From the NCBI GenBank assembly GCA_013820875.1, contig JACDHS010000002.1:43756-107755 (forward strand): a stretch of DNA of 64,000 nt, written 5' to 3'. This stretch comes from Verrucomicrobiota bacterium. GTDB taxonomy: Bacteria; Verrucomicrobiota; Verrucomicrobiia; Limisphaerales; JACDHS01. Positions within the stretch are counted from its first letter, which is position 1; every line of letters begins with the position of its first letter. The notes under the pieces were generated by a model. It was not told the DNA's origin. It ran no database searches and saw nothing but the letters and a program-made list of their open reading frames with translations. Below, in pieces: positions 43,611 to 52,653 of the stretch. The position numbers and the translations under genes were made by a program.

Positions 43611-44501
43611 ATGTCACGCACTCTCAAAAAAGAAGATTGGTTCCATGCAGACGGCTTTCCGCTCGCGCTGGAACGACGGGACCCCCAGGAACCGTTCTAC
43701 CCGCATAAGCACGAATTTTCCGAACTGGTCATAGTGACCGGAGGGAGCGCGTTCCATGTCACGGGCGATCAATCCTGGCCCCTTGCGGCGGGTGACGTTT
43801 TCGTGATCGGTCCACAGGCCCATGAGTATCGCGACATGAAAAATCTGCGGCTCATCAATATCCTTTTTCAACCTGAACGCCTGAAAATGGATCTATTGGA
43901 TCTCTCCACATTGCCCGGCTACCACGGATTATTCACCCTGGAACCGGCCTGGAGAAAACGTCATCAATTCAAAAGCCGATTGCATCTCAGCCAGAAAGAA
44001 CTGGACCACCTGCTCGCATTGGTGGATCAACTCGATGCCGAACTCAGCACGCGTGCGCCCGGATTCGGTTTTGTTTCCACCGCCCTCTTCATGCAGATCG
44101 TCGGATTCCTTTCCCGCTGCTACGGAAAATCTCAAAATGCGGATTCCCGCGCATTGCTGCGAATCGGCGAAGCCATTGCCCACCTTGAAACCAATTTAGA
44201 CAAAGAGGTCAGTCTCGATTCCCTGGTGCAAATATCCCGCATGTCGAAGCGCAACTTCATCCGTGCTTTCCAGGCCGCCATGGGAACCTCGCCGATTTCG
44301 TATCTTCTCCAGTTAAGAATTTCCCGCGCCGCACAACTGCTGCGTTCCTCGGACTACTCCGTTACCGACATTGCATTTCGCGTCGGATTTACTGATAGCA
44401 ACTATTTCACCCGCAAGTTTCGCAATGTGATCGGCACCTCCCCGCGTGCTTATCGGAAAAGAAGTGCCGCGACGACCTCCTATCTGAACACCGAAAACTG
44501 A
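43611..44501 (+). CDS. AraC-family regulator of the rhamnose operon
   Basis: Two domains: an N-terminal cupin-like sensor ('HKHEFSELVIVTGGSAFHV', 'LAAGDVFVIGPQAHEYRDM') and a C-terminal double HTH (residues ~185-285; 'VSLDSLVQISRMSKRNFIRA', 'SVTDIAFRVGFTDSNYFTRK'). It resembles RhaR/RhaS of E. coli in architecture. Divergent placement from rhaA implies control of that operon, with L-rhamnose the likely effector (inference). The final residues (SYLNTEN) come from a low-complexity 'gaacaccgaaaactgaac' repeat that follows the gene. Confidence 0.87.
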   Translation: MSRTLKKEDWFHADGFPLALERRDPQEPFYPHKHEFSELVIVTGGSAFHVTGDQSWPLAAGDVFVIGPQAHEYRDMKNLRLINILFQPERLKMDLLDLSTLPGYHGLFTLEPAWRKRHQFKSRLHLSQKELDHLLALVDQLDAELSTRAPGFGFVSTALFMQIVGFLSRCYGKSQNADSRALLRIGEAIAHLETNLDKEVSLDSLVQISRMSKRNFIRAFQAAMGTSPISYLLQLRISRAAQLLRSSDYSVTDIAFRVGFTDSNYFTRKFRNVIGTSPRAYRKRSAATTSYLNTEN

Positions 44502-44531
44502 ACACTGAAAACTTTTTACAGCAGTAATCCA

Positions 44532-44562
44532 AGTGGCCCCACAAAATGAGGGGCTGGCCACT
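44532..44562 (+). terminator. Hairpin after the AraC-type gene
   Basis: AGTGGCCcc and ggctGGCCACT can form a strong stem 31 bp after the stop codon. There is no T-run after it, so intrinsic termination is uncertain. Confidence 0.4.
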
Positions 44563-44654
44563 CTTCTGGTCTTCGAAAAGAGCGAAAGAAACCAAACCCC
44601 CAATCGTTAATCGCTCGCTGTAAGCGATTTACAAACCGGGAACAGCCCCAGACC

Positions 44655-44925
44655 GGCATTTTGTCCGCCGGAAAAGTTGCCGTCAGAGGCTGATTGGCGT
44701 TTTACCGGCGGACAAAGTCTCCGTCAGCTTCTGATTACGTTTTTTACCGGCGGGAAAAGTTGTCTTCAGAGTCTGATTGGTGTTTTTACCGGCGGGAAAA
44801 GTCTCCATCAGCTTCTGATTACGTTTTTACCGCCGGGAAAAACCGTCGTCAGCTTCTGATCAGAACTTTTCCGCCGGAAAAAATGCCGATCTGGCCCTGA
44901 ATCGGACCTTTTTTCCCGGGTTCAG
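44655..44925. repeat. Array of hairpins with ~41-bp period (array 3)
   Basis: The core 'accggcgg' and its variants recur at about 44664, 44704, 44746, 44788, 44829, 44870 and 44914, spacing 40-44 bp. Each unit carries a T-rich/A-rich flanked GC palindrome ('ttttccgccggaaaa' at its best) and in most units a second stem, 'atcagcttctgat'. Sequence is unrelated to arrays 1 and 2, but period and two-hairpin design agree. The small ORFs at 44677 and 44694 are translations of it. Confidence 0.85.
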
Positions 44926-45109
44926 AGCCACCAAAAAGCAGAGGGGAAAAGTGTCCTCGGACCGGAAAGCATTACGAAGCGACACCCGGTTTATTTTCCT
45001 ATAAAAATTCATCCCCACAACCCGATGTCCGACAAACCCGCAAAACATTGGCTGGGCAAACTGGCGAAGCTGAACTTAAACATCGCCTCTGCATCACCGC
45101 TAGGTGATG

Positions 45110-45322
45110 CTCCAAAAAAACAGTGGGGTTTTCCTGTGTGAAAACCCTAATTTCTGCCTTTCGCAAATCCTCACCAAACCTGGTACGTGCGTGTTGCTAT
45201 TTCAGAGCAATTGCCATCCACAAATTTCAAAACTAAACACGCACACACCAAACTTCACGAGGAATTGCGGAAGGCAGAAGTCAGGGTTTTCACACAGGAA
45301 AACCCCACCGTTTTTTTGGAGG
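45110..45322. repeat. Long inverted-repeat element, copy A
   Basis: The left arm ('ctccaaaaaaacagtggggt...') pairs with the right arm ending 'ttttttggag' at 45322, with about 100 bp of loop. It matches copy B (45585-45830) along its whole length, but the outermost left bases are missing. The arms contain 'aaaaccctaatttctgcctt' and its complement. Confidence 0.85.
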
Positions 45323-45578
45323 TGCTTCCGCACCGAAACACAGCCTTGCCGACCGCGCCTCGATCCGAATTCTGTCCCATTTGGGAAAACACTGCCAAAG
45401 CCTGGTTGGTGAGCGACTATGTCCTTCTGCCCGATCACCTGCATCTCTTCTGCGCACCGCACGATTTGAAATTTACCATCAACGATGCATGGGATTTTGG
45501 AAAGACCGGCTTGCGAACAAACATACTTTGAAACTGCAGCAACGACGTCCGCACAGTGTGTACGTGTTGCTGGCGTGA
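45270..45578 (+). pseudogene. REP-associated (Y1/RAYT) transposase relic
   Basis: 'AWLVSDYVLLPDHLHLFCAP' has the H-x-H catalytic motif and context of Y1-type REP-associated transposases. The reading breaks at about 45488: 'HDLKFTIN' must be joined to another frame to continue 'MGFWKDRLANKHTLK', where the W/FWK phrase is conserved in the family. The rest of the protein is missing. It lies between two copies of a long palindromic element, as RAYT genes often do. An unrelated-looking 38-codon reading frame upstream (MSDKPAKHWLGKLAK at 45025) may be a further fragment. Confidence 0.65.
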
Positions 45579-45584
45579 ATTGCG

Positions 45585-45830
45585 TTTCGGTGCGGAAGCA
45601 CCTCCAAAAAAACGGTGGGGTTTTGCTGTGCCAAAACCCTAATTTCTGCCTTCCGCAAATCCTCACCAAGCCTGGTACGTGCGTGTTGCTATTTCAGAGC
45701 AATTGCCATCCGCAAATTCAAAACAAAACACGCACACACCAAACTTCACGAGGAATTGCGGAAGGCAGAAATTAGGGTTTTCACACAGGAAAACCCCACC
45801 GATTTTTTGGAGGTGCTTCCGCACCGAGAC
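45585..45830. repeat. Long inverted-repeat element, copy B
   Basis: A complete 246-bp palindromic element with arms of about 75 bp: 'tttcggtgcggaagcacctc' at the left and 'gaggtgcttccgcaccgaga' at the right. The loop ('caccaagcctggtacgtgcg' region) is shared with copy A. It has the form of a BIME/MITE probably mobilised by the RAYT enzyme. No gene is seen in 45831-46149. Confidence 0.88.
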
Positions 45831-46149
45831 ACAGCCTACCGCCCTCCGGCTTTCCGCGAGGTTTTCACGGAGAGCAAAGCGAAGACCCTGTCACGAAAGT
45901 TTCCCTCTTTTGGACTCCCGGCGAAAGGGCATCACGAAAAGTTTGGTGTTCTGAAGAGCTTGGAGAACCACCGTCCGAGAAAGATTATCCTGGAGGGATG
46001 ACGGAGATTATCGTCCAGCGGTTTTGGAACTCTGAACGCTGCAATCCAGCCGTACCCGCAGCAGCAGCCGTAAGAAGGCTCTAACATTTTCTTCGCGATG
46101 ATCGTTCGGAATCAGTCCGGGATAACTTCGCTGTTCCACTGGACGGTTT

Positions 46150-47058
46150 TTGTGGTTAATTCCTGTTGTGCCGAAAACCCGATTACAACGCAGCTTGCGT
46201 GTCACGTTCATCGGGTTGTTCGTGAATGCACTGCTCGCAGCGGGGAAATTGGCCGCTGGTATTCTTGGAAACTCCTACGCCCTGATTGCCGATGCGACCG
46301 AATCGCTGGCAGATGTATTCAGCTCAATCATAGTCTGGCGCGGTGTCGTGGTAGCCGCGACACCGGCGGACGAAGATCATCCTTACGGACACGGCAAGGC
46401 GGAACCAATCGCCGCAGCCATCGTCGCGGGGATGCTGATAGTTGCCTCGATCGGCATCACTATCCAGGCTGCCCGGGATATTCTTTCACCCAAAGAAAGC
46501 CCAGCGCCCTTCACCCTGATTGTGCTCATCGCCGTGATCGTCATCAAAGAGGGACTTTATCGGCTCATTTTCAAGGAGGGAGCCGAACTGGATAGCACAG
46601 TTGTTCGCACGGATGCCTGGCATCATCGCAGTGATGCCATTACTTCCTTCGCCGCTGCGTTGGGAATAAGCATCGCGATTTTTGGTGGCCCCGGTTATGA
46701 GCGGGCCGATTCCGTTGCCGCCATGATTGCGGCCGTGGTCATTGCAGTAAATGGCTGGCGCCTGCTTCGACCGGCCGTGGACGAATTAATGGATACCGCC
46801 CCCAACCTGGCGTTGAATGCGGAGATTCAGGAAATCGCCCGCACTGTTCCCGACGTTCAAGCAGTGGAAAAATGTTTCGTCCGAAAGATGGGCTATCTCT
46901 TTTTTGTAGATATGCACATCGAAGTTGACCCGGCGATGACCGTCCAGCGAGCCCATGACATCGCCCACGCTGTGAAAGATGCAGTGCGATCCCGCCTGCC
47001 GAATGTCTCCGATGTGCTGGTTCATATCGAACCGAGCGGACGCAGTCGGAAAGGGTGA
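46150..47058 (+). CDS. Cation diffusion facilitator (CDF) transporter
   Basis: 302 aa with six membrane segments and a C-terminal cytoplasmic dimerisation domain (residues ~210-300). Metal-site regions: 'GNSYALIADATESLADVFSS' in TM2, 'HPYGHGKAEPIAA' in the loop after TM3, and 'DAWHHRSDAITSF' in TM5. It exports Zn2+, Fe2+ or similar ions by proton antiport. The ORF start at 46150 is a TTG; a GTG at 46168 is an alternative. Stand-alone gene; the haem locus begins about 400 bp downstream, so an iron link is possible but not shown. Confidence 0.9.
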   Translation: MWLIPVVPKTRLQRSLRVTFIGLFVNALLAAGKLAAGILGNSYALIADATESLADVFSSIIVWRGVVVAATPADEDHPYGHGKAEPIAAAIVAGMLIVASIGITIQAARDILSPKESPAPFTLIVLIAVIVIKEGLYRLIFKEGAELDSTVVRTDAWHHRSDAITSFAAALGISIAIFGGPGYERADSVAAMIAAVVIAVNGWRLLRPAVDELMDTAPNLALNAEIQEIARTVPDVQAVEKCFVRKMGYLFFVDMHIEVDPAMTVQRAHDIAHAVKDAVRSRLPNVSDVLVHIEPSGRSRKG

Positions 47059-47470
47059 CGGGCTAACCTCAATTTCTCAGGACAGAGCCACGGAGCGGCG
47101 AGCCGCAACCAAACTAACGAGGAAGGGTTTGACACGAATTGCTCATGCCTTCGCGTTCGTACAGACCACTCGTCGGGAACCACACACAAGCACCTTCATC
47201 TCTTCCCGATCATCTGCAAAAAAGAGTCAACAAATACCAATTGATGTGAAGCAACTATCCGGCGGACCCCTAAAGATAGGAGCACTAGAAAGGCTCAATG
47301 AACTGTCCGGAAAAAGCAACTCCAACCCCCACAAACGGAGACATTGCAGTTGAGGAGAAAAACACCTTTGGCGCACGACTTTGCAAACCTGTTTCCAACC
47401 TCAGGGTGGATACAGCCATCCGCCGGGTGGAGGCATCCTCTCACGGGATAGCCCTCGCAAGGAGGAGCGC
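47059..47470. other. Intergenic region before hemA, no gene seen
   Basis: A 412-bp gap. It has a short GC-rich inverted motif near 47092 ('cggagcggcgagccgc') and a purine-rich end that supplies the hemA ribosome-binding site. No ORF looks coding. Confidence 0.5.
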
Positions 47471-48541
47471 GTGATCCCGTTTGTTGCTGGTATCAGTTTT
47501 AAGACCGCACCGGTTGAGTTGCGCGAACAACTGGCCATTTCACCCGCCACGCTTCGTTGCCGCGCCTGTTGGCTTAAGGTGAAAGCCGGGCTGGCGGAAG
47601 TCGTCCTGCTTTCAACCTGCAACCGCGTGGAGGTCTATGGAGTGGCGAAGTCAAACACACGCTTTGACCGCATTTTAAATTATCTCTCCGTCGAACAACA
47701 GGATGTGAGTGAATACGTTTACGTTCACGAAAAAGAAGAAGCTGCCCGTCATTTATTCACTGTCACCAGCGGACTCGATTCGATGGTTCTCGGCGAAACG
47801 GAAATCACCGGCCAGGTCAAACATGCCTACCAGACTGCGCAGCAAGCTGACCTCACCGGTCCCGTGATGAATTGCCTTTTCCAGAAAGCTCTTCAAACCG
47901 CCAAGGCAATCCGCAGCCGCACACAAGTCGGGTGTGGCGCAACCTCCGTGGGAAGCGTTGCGGTCGAATTGGCCGAAAAACTTTTTGGCGCCGAACTCCC
48001 CGGAAAAACGGTGATGATCGTCGGCGCGGGAAAAATGGGTGAAAAGTGTGTCCGGCATCTGAGTAAAAAGGGGGTTTGTTCGGTGATCGTTTCGAATCGT
48101 TCACCTGAACGCGCGGAAGGTTTAGCCAAAGAATTCGGAGGTCGAGCGATCTCCCTGGATGATTGCAGGGATGCGCTGATTGAAGCTGACATCGTCGTCA
48201 GTTCGACCGGTTGTCAGCAGATCGTTCTTGCATGCCGCGACATTGCGGAAGCCATGAAAAAACGGCGCAACCGTCCGATGTTCCTGATTGATATTGCCGT
48301 CCCGCGGGACATTGACCCAGCCGTCAACGAAATAGAAAACGTTTACCTCTACAACATCGACGCTCTCCAGGAACTCGTCTGCGCAAATACGCGTTTACGA
48401 GAGAAGGAACTCTCTTCCTGCCGCTCCATTGTCGAAGTGAAGACGACGGAACTAATGGCCAAACTCAATTCCATGAAAACCTATGATAACCGTGTTCCAT
48501 CCCAGCCTGAATGGGCGTTTGGTCGCCCGGTTGCTGCCTGA
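47471..48541 (+). CDS. hemA: Glutamyl-tRNA reductase
   Basis: Makes glutamate-1-semialdehyde from Glu-tRNA, the first step of haem synthesis. Motifs: 'GISFKTAPVELREQLA', the catalytic Cys in 'LLSTCNRVEVYGV', 'TSGLDSMVLGETEITGQVKH', and the NADPH site 'VMIVGAGKMGEKCVRHLSKK'. Start: a GTG at 47471 with a perfect aaggagg at 47459-47465, preferred to the ORF-track start. At about 356 aa it is shorter than E. coli HemA (418 aa); the C-terminal dimerisation helices seem curtailed. It directly precedes the cytochrome locus, fitting a supply of haem. Confidence 0.92.
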   Translation: MIPFVAGISFKTAPVELREQLAISPATLRCRACWLKVKAGLAEVVLLSTCNRVEVYGVAKSNTRFDRILNYLSVEQQDVSEYVYVHEKEEAARHLFTVTSGLDSMVLGETEITGQVKHAYQTAQQADLTGPVMNCLFQKALQTAKAIRSRTQVGCGATSVGSVAVELAEKLFGAELPGKTVMIVGAGKMGEKCVRHLSKKGVCSVIVSNRSPERAEGLAKEFGGRAISLDDCRDALIEADIVVSSTGCQQIVLACRDIAEAMKKRRNRPMFLIDIAVPRDIDPAVNEIENVYLYNIDALQELVCANTRLREKELSSCRSIVEVKTTELMAKLNSMKTYDNRVPSQPEWAFGRPVAA

Positions 48542-48704
48542 CCCTGGTTTTTGCAGAGGCGGAAAAACCCGCCCGGGTAAAATGAATTTTGGCGGTGCAG
48601 TCCGGGAGAAGCAAATGAACTCCATTCTGCGCTGGCCAGAACTGCGGTGCTGTAAAGCACCGGCGAAAACAAAAAACAAAACAAGTTAGAAGGAGCAACA
48701 TGCT

Positions 48705-49382
48705 ATGAAAAAAATCCTATTACTGTCGCTGGCAATCGCAGGATTGCTGGCGCTACCGCGCATCTCAGATGCAACCATTGTCGGGTCAAAACATGACTTC
48801 TCGACAAACTCATGGAACCTGCGGCAAAGCGTCTGCGGTGTGTGCCATTCAGCCCATCATACGGATCCGGATCAATTGATTCCTTTGTGGAATCACGCGA
48901 ACACGACTCAGACCTACACGTTGTATGACAGCCCGACCTTTGACGGCTCGACAACGATCACGCAGCCCGGCGGAGCTTCCAAAGCTTGCTTGAGCTGCCA
49001 TGACGGCACGATAGCGGTCAACCAGTCGGCCAGCGGCTGGGTTACCGGCTCAATCAGCGGTGGCGTGACCAATGCACAGTACGTGATTGCGTCTCGTCAA
49101 ATCGGCAATGATGGTAGTTTGCATACCACTCACCCGATTTCGTTTGAATACGACGCCGTAGCGGCGGCGGATAACCTCATTTATCCGTCGAGCACAACAT
49201 TGACGTATGGCGTCGGCAATTTGGCCGGCAAGACGATCAATGACCTACTCATCGGCGGCAAGATGGAATGCTCCAGTTGTCATGATGTTCACAAGCAAAA
49301 AGGTCACGCTCCAAACGATATCTTCATGCGAGTGATCTCAAACACCCAAAGTCATCTGTGTTTGTCGTGTCATAACAAGTAA
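48705..49382 (+). CDS. Tetrahaem c-type cytochrome (doubled CXXCH type)
   Basis: 225 aa with signal peptide ('LLLSLAIAGLLALPRISDA'). Four haem motifs: 'SVCGVCHSAHH', 'KACLSCHDGT', 'MECSSCHDVH', 'HLCLSCHNK'. The first ~100 residues parallel the start of the 12-haem protein at 55745 (both have 'SKH', 'PLWNH', 'GASK.CLSCHDGT'), so the two are paralogues. Located in the periplasm or outside the cell. An aaggag lies 9 nt before the ATG. It is followed by two hairpins, so it may form its own transcript ahead of the porin-cytochrome genes. Confidence 0.9.
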   Translation: MKKILLLSLAIAGLLALPRISDATIVGSKHDFSTNSWNLRQSVCGVCHSAHHTDPDQLIPLWNHANTTQTYTLYDSPTFDGSTTITQPGGASKACLSCHDGTIAVNQSASGWVTGSISGGVTNAQYVIASRQIGNDGSLHTTHPISFEYDAVAAADNLIYPSSTTLTYGVGNLAGKTINDLLIGGKMECSSCHDVHKQKGHAPNDIFMRVISNTQSHLCLSCHNK

Positions 49383-49390
49383 CCTCATTT

Positions 49391-49446
49391 GCACCTTATG
49401 GTGCAATTACGCCAGAGGCTCTGAGTAATCAGGGCCTCTTATCTTT
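49391..49446 (+). terminator. Two hairpins after the tetrahaem cytochrome gene
   Basis: First, tgcacc-ttat-ggtgca (49391-49406); second, agaggctctga-gtaa-tcagggcctct (49415-49440), followed by 'ttatctttta'. The second looks like an imperfect intrinsic terminator that would separate this gene from the downstream genes. Confidence 0.6.
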
Positions 49447-49609
49447 TAGTGCCGCTGTTTCCGACTCCACAAAAAAGGCCAACTAAAAGTCAAAATCCGT
49501 ACAGTGCATTTCCCGAGGCCTTGCCACTCTGTTCCAGTGCCTGTCCCAACTAACGATTTGCTCCCGGTCACACACCTGCGGCAAGCCTGTCGGCCAGTCA
49601 CTTACCATT

Positions 49610-50701
49610 ATGAAAACGCTGCAACTTATTAAGATCGGAACCCAATGGATTGTCGCTGGCTTACTCTGCCTGGCGACCGGCTGTGCCACCAAACAGGGCG
49701 GCAAGCAGGATTACGTTTTTTATCCACGGCCACCGGACGAACCCCGGATTCAGTTTCTCATGAGTTTCTCCAGGGCGGATGAACTCGGTCGCCAAAGCAC
49801 TTTCACAGATTTCGTCGTCGGCAAATCAGACTTCTCTCCTATCAGCAAACCTTATGGTGTGGCACTGGCCAACGGCAAAATCTACGTTTGCGACACCGAC
49901 ATTGCCGCGTTGGAGATTGTGGATCTGGCGAAACGCAAGATGCGTTATTTTGCGCCAGCGGGAGAAGGCCGCATGTACCTGCCGGTCAACATTGCGGTGG
50001 ATCGCGACGGCACCCGCTACGTGACTGACCCCAGGCGCAGCCAGGTGCTGATCTACTCTGACAAAGATGAGTTCCTCGGCGCTATTGGCAAAAAGGACGA
50101 GATGAAACCGTCGGGAATCGCGCTTTTCAAGGACCGCATTTATGTGACCGATTTGAACTCGAACCCGGAGATGAACTCAACTCCTTCCGTGCGTGTTTAC
50201 TCGAAAGCGGGTCGGGAGCTTCTATTCAAGATTCCGCGCGATTCCTCTGAGGAAACAAAATTATATCAGCCAACCAACATTGCCGTAGATGACAAGGGCC
50301 ATGTCTATGTGTCGGACACAGGAGATTTCAATGTGAAGGTTTACGACAGCGAGGGCGCCTATCTCAAGACCATTGGTGAGGCAGGCCTGGGCTTCGGCAG
50401 AGTCGCCCTGGGCAAAGGCGTGGCAGTGGATCGCGAGGGGCGCGTTTACCTGGTCGATGCCAGAACGCAAGTCGTGCAGATTTTTGACAAAGAAGGCCGG
50501 ATCCTGACGTTTTTCGGTGATTCCAAAACGGACGGTCCTGGAAGCACCGCGTTGCCGGCTGGCATCGCAATAGACTACGACAATGTCAGCTACTTCCAGA
50601 GTTACGCCGCTCCTGGCTTCAAACTGGAATATATCATCATCGTCGCCAATCAATTCGGTAGCCGCAAGATCAGCGTCTTTGGTTTCGGGAAGAAAACTTA
50701 A
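49610..50701 (+). CDS. NHL-repeat beta-propeller lipoprotein (first copy)
   Basis: Lipobox 'LLCLATGCATK', then 'VFYPRPPDEPRIQFLMSFS', then about six propeller blades ('PYGVALANGKIYVCDTDIAA', 'PVNIAVDRDGTRYVTDPRRS', 'PTNIAVDDKGHVYVSDTGDF', 'GKGVAVDREGRVYLVDARTQ'). A membrane-anchored scaffold; such 6-bladed propellers are regular companions of multihaem cytochromes in outer-membrane conduits. 11 bp before the 23-haem gene, so cotranscribed. Paralogue of the gene at 54657. Confidence 0.88.
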   Translation: MKTLQLIKIGTQWIVAGLLCLATGCATKQGGKQDYVFYPRPPDEPRIQFLMSFSRADELGRQSTFTDFVVGKSDFSPISKPYGVALANGKIYVCDTDIAALEIVDLAKRKMRYFAPAGEGRMYLPVNIAVDRDGTRYVTDPRRSQVLIYSDKDEFLGAIGKKDEMKPSGIALFKDRIYVTDLNSNPEMNSTPSVRVYSKAGRELLFKIPRDSSEETKLYQPTNIAVDDKGHVYVSDTGDFNVKVYDSEGAYLKTIGEAGLGFGRVALGKGVAVDREGRVYLVDARTQVVQIFDKEGRILTFFGDSKTDGPGSTALPAGIAIDYDNVSYFQSYAAPGFKLEYIIIVANQFGSRKISVFGFGKKT

Positions 50702-50712
50702 CCGCCCGCCCT

Positions 50713-52653
50713 ATGCCGCAATCCCCCAGGTCACCAGACAAAATCGGCCGCTACCGGAAGGTGGTGGCCGGTGTATTGCTCGTGGCATTTGCGGGGATGT
50801 CACTTGCTGTTGCCAGTGGTACCTCGACCAAACAAAAGTTCCTGAAGTTCTTTTTTGACGGTGTCCCCGAACCCGGCACGGTCTCGACAAATGTCGTCCG
50901 ACACGATGACGAATACACTCCCTCTGCCCCGCTGAAGGATGCACCCGGTCCGCCGTCGGTCTTCAAAGGGTCAATGCACAAACCATACAGCGACAAAGGC
51001 GGCTGCTATGAGTGCCACGCCGCCGCCGACTCGAACAAGATGAAGGGGCCGCTCACGACCATTTGCTTCAACTGCCACGACGACTTTCTGAGCAAAGCCA
51101 AGTTCAAACACACTCCCGTGGAATCCGGCGAGTGTACCTCCTGTCACAACCCGCATCATTCAGAACACCCGAAGTTACTGCTGAACACACAGGACAAACT
51201 GTGCATGGAATGTCATGACCCATTCCCGGAGACCGCGAAATTCAAACATCAGCCCGCTGCAAACGGCGAATGCTCCTCGTGCCACAATCCGCACGTTTCA
51301 GAACACAAAAATCTTCTCATCAAATCCGAGGCATCACTGTGCTGGGAGTGTCACGACGAATTTCCAAAAAACGCAAAGGTCAAACATCAACCGGTCGAGA
51401 ATGGCGAATGCACCTCCTGCCACAACCCACATTTTTCCAATGAAAAAGGTTTGCTCATCAAAAGCCAGGGTTCCCTCTGCTGGGAGTGTCACGATGAGTT
51501 TCCGAAAAACGCCAAATCCATACATCAGCCGGTCGAGAATGGCGAATGTATCTCCTGCCACAATCCACACCAGTCAGAGCACCAGAAGCTGTTACGCCAA
51601 CCCGACGGCAAACTCTGCTTTGAATGTCACGAGGACACCGAGAAACAGATTGCCAAGGCCACGTTCAAACATCAACCGGTAGAGAACGGCGAATGCATCT
51701 CCTGCCATAACCCGCACCAGTCACAGCACCAAAAGCTGTTACGCCAACCCGACGGCAAACTCTGTTTTGAATGTCACGAAGACACCGAGAAACAGATTGC
51801 CAAGGCCACCTTTAAACATCAGCCGGTCGAGAATGGCGAATGTATCTCCTGCCATAACCCGCACCAGTCACAGCACCAGAAGCTGTTGCTCCAACCCGAC
51901 GGCAAACTCTGTTTTGAATGTCACGAGGACACCGAGAAACAGATTGCCAAGGCCACCTTTAAACATCAGCCGGTCGAGAATGGCGAATGCATGTCCTGTC
52001 ACAACCCGCACCAGTCACAGCACCAGAAGCTGTTGCTCCAACCCGATGGCAAACTTTGCTTTGAATGTCACGAGGACACGGAGAAGCAAATTGCCAAGGC
52101 CAAGTTCAAACATCAGCCGGTTGAGAATGGCGAATGCATCTCCTGCCACAATCCGCACCAGTCACAGCACCAAAAGCTGTTGCTCCAACCCGATGGCAAA
52201 CTCTGTTTCGAATGTCACGAAGACACGGAGAAGCAGATTGCCAAGGCCAAGTTCAAACATCAGCCAGTTGAGAATGGCGAATGTATTTCCTGCCACAACC
52301 CGCACACGTCCGATCATAAAAATCTGTTGATCAAATCGGAGGCGAAACTCTGTTTTGAATGTCACGACGATCTCGAGCAGAAGATCAACAAAGCCGAGTT
52401 CAAGCATGCACCCGTTGAAAATGGGGAGTGTTCCGCCTGCCACAGCCCGCATCAGTCAAATGAAAAGGGACTGCTGCTGATGAATACGAAGAAACTCTGC
52501 TTCGAGTGCCACGAAGAAAAAGATGTGATGAACTTGAAGGCGCATAGAAACACGCAACGTTCGTGTTCTGAATGCCACGACCCGCATTTTGGAAACGACA
52601 AGTTCTTTCTCAGGGCGCGGATGTCGAACACCGAACCATCGAAAGCCAAATGA
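50713..52653 (+). CDS. 23-haem c-type cytochrome with tandemly amplified repeats
   Basis: 646 aa. An N-terminal hydrophobic segment ('VVAGVLLVAFAGMSLAVASG') serves as signal or anchor. I count 23 CXXCH motifs, alternating 'CFECH/CWECH' and 'CxSCHNPH' types, so the protein is a linear string of dihaem units. Residues ~300-545 are five near-identical 49-residue units ('KLCFECHEDTEKQIAKATFK...HQPVENGECISCHNPHQS'). It lacks other domains. Histidines in the SCHNPH and FKHQP phrases are the likely distal haem ligands. Probable function: long-range electron transfer in the periplasm or across the outer membrane with the porin whose gene overlaps its stop by ATGA. Confidence 0.92.
   Translation: MPQSPRSPDKIGRYRKVVAGVLLVAFAGMSLAVASGTSTKQKFLKFFFDGVPEPGTVSTNVVRHDDEYTPSAPLKDAPGPPSVFKGSMHKPYSDKGGCYECHAAADSNKMKGPLTTICFNCHDDFLSKAKFKHTPVESGECTSCHNPHHSEHPKLLLNTQDKLCMECHDPFPETAKFKHQPAANGECSSCHNPHVSEHKNLLIKSEASLCWECHDEFPKNAKVKHQPVENGECTSCHNPHFSNEKGLLIKSQGSLCWECHDEFPKNAKSIHQPVENGECISCHNPHQSEHQKLLRQPDGKLCFECHEDTEKQIAKATFKHQPVENGECISCHNPHQSQHQKLLRQPDGKLCFECHEDTEKQIAKATFKHQPVENGECISCHNPHQSQHQKLLLQPDGKLCFECHEDTEKQIAKATFKHQPVENGECMSCHNPHQSQHQKLLLQPDGKLCFECHEDTEKQIAKAKFKHQPVENGECISCHNPHQSQHQKLLLQPDGKLCFECHEDTEKQIAKAKFKHQPVENGECISCHNPHTSDHKNLLIKSEAKLCFECHDDLEQKINKAEFKHAPVENGECSACHSPHQSNEKGLLLMNTKKLCFECHEEKDVMNLKAHRNTQRSCSECHDPHFGNDKFFLRARMSNTEPSKAK
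51610..52344 (+). repeat. Five 147-bp in-frame tandem repeats in the 23-haem gene
   Basis: Unit starts at 51610, 51757, 51904, 52051 and 52198, exactly 147 bp apart; DNA identity between units is very high, whereas the units before and after have diverged. This indicates recent amplification, and the number of copies may vary between strains. Confidence 0.92.

Noticed and set aside
44677-44900. 60- and 68-aa ORFs with repeating 'FTGGKS'/'FYRREK' phrases
   Set aside because: They are translations of hairpin array 3 in two frames; no start signal or conservation argument supports them.
45615-46001. 128-aa ORF after the RAYT relic
   Set aside because: Its first half is repeat copy B and its second half has no recognisable family; not supported as a gene.
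48700-48708. Two-codon upstream ORF (ATG CTA TGA) overlapping the tetrahaem cytochrome start
   Set aside because: A possible regulatory mini-ORF, but the ATG at 48705 has the better distance from the aaggag, and such a short pattern is easily random.
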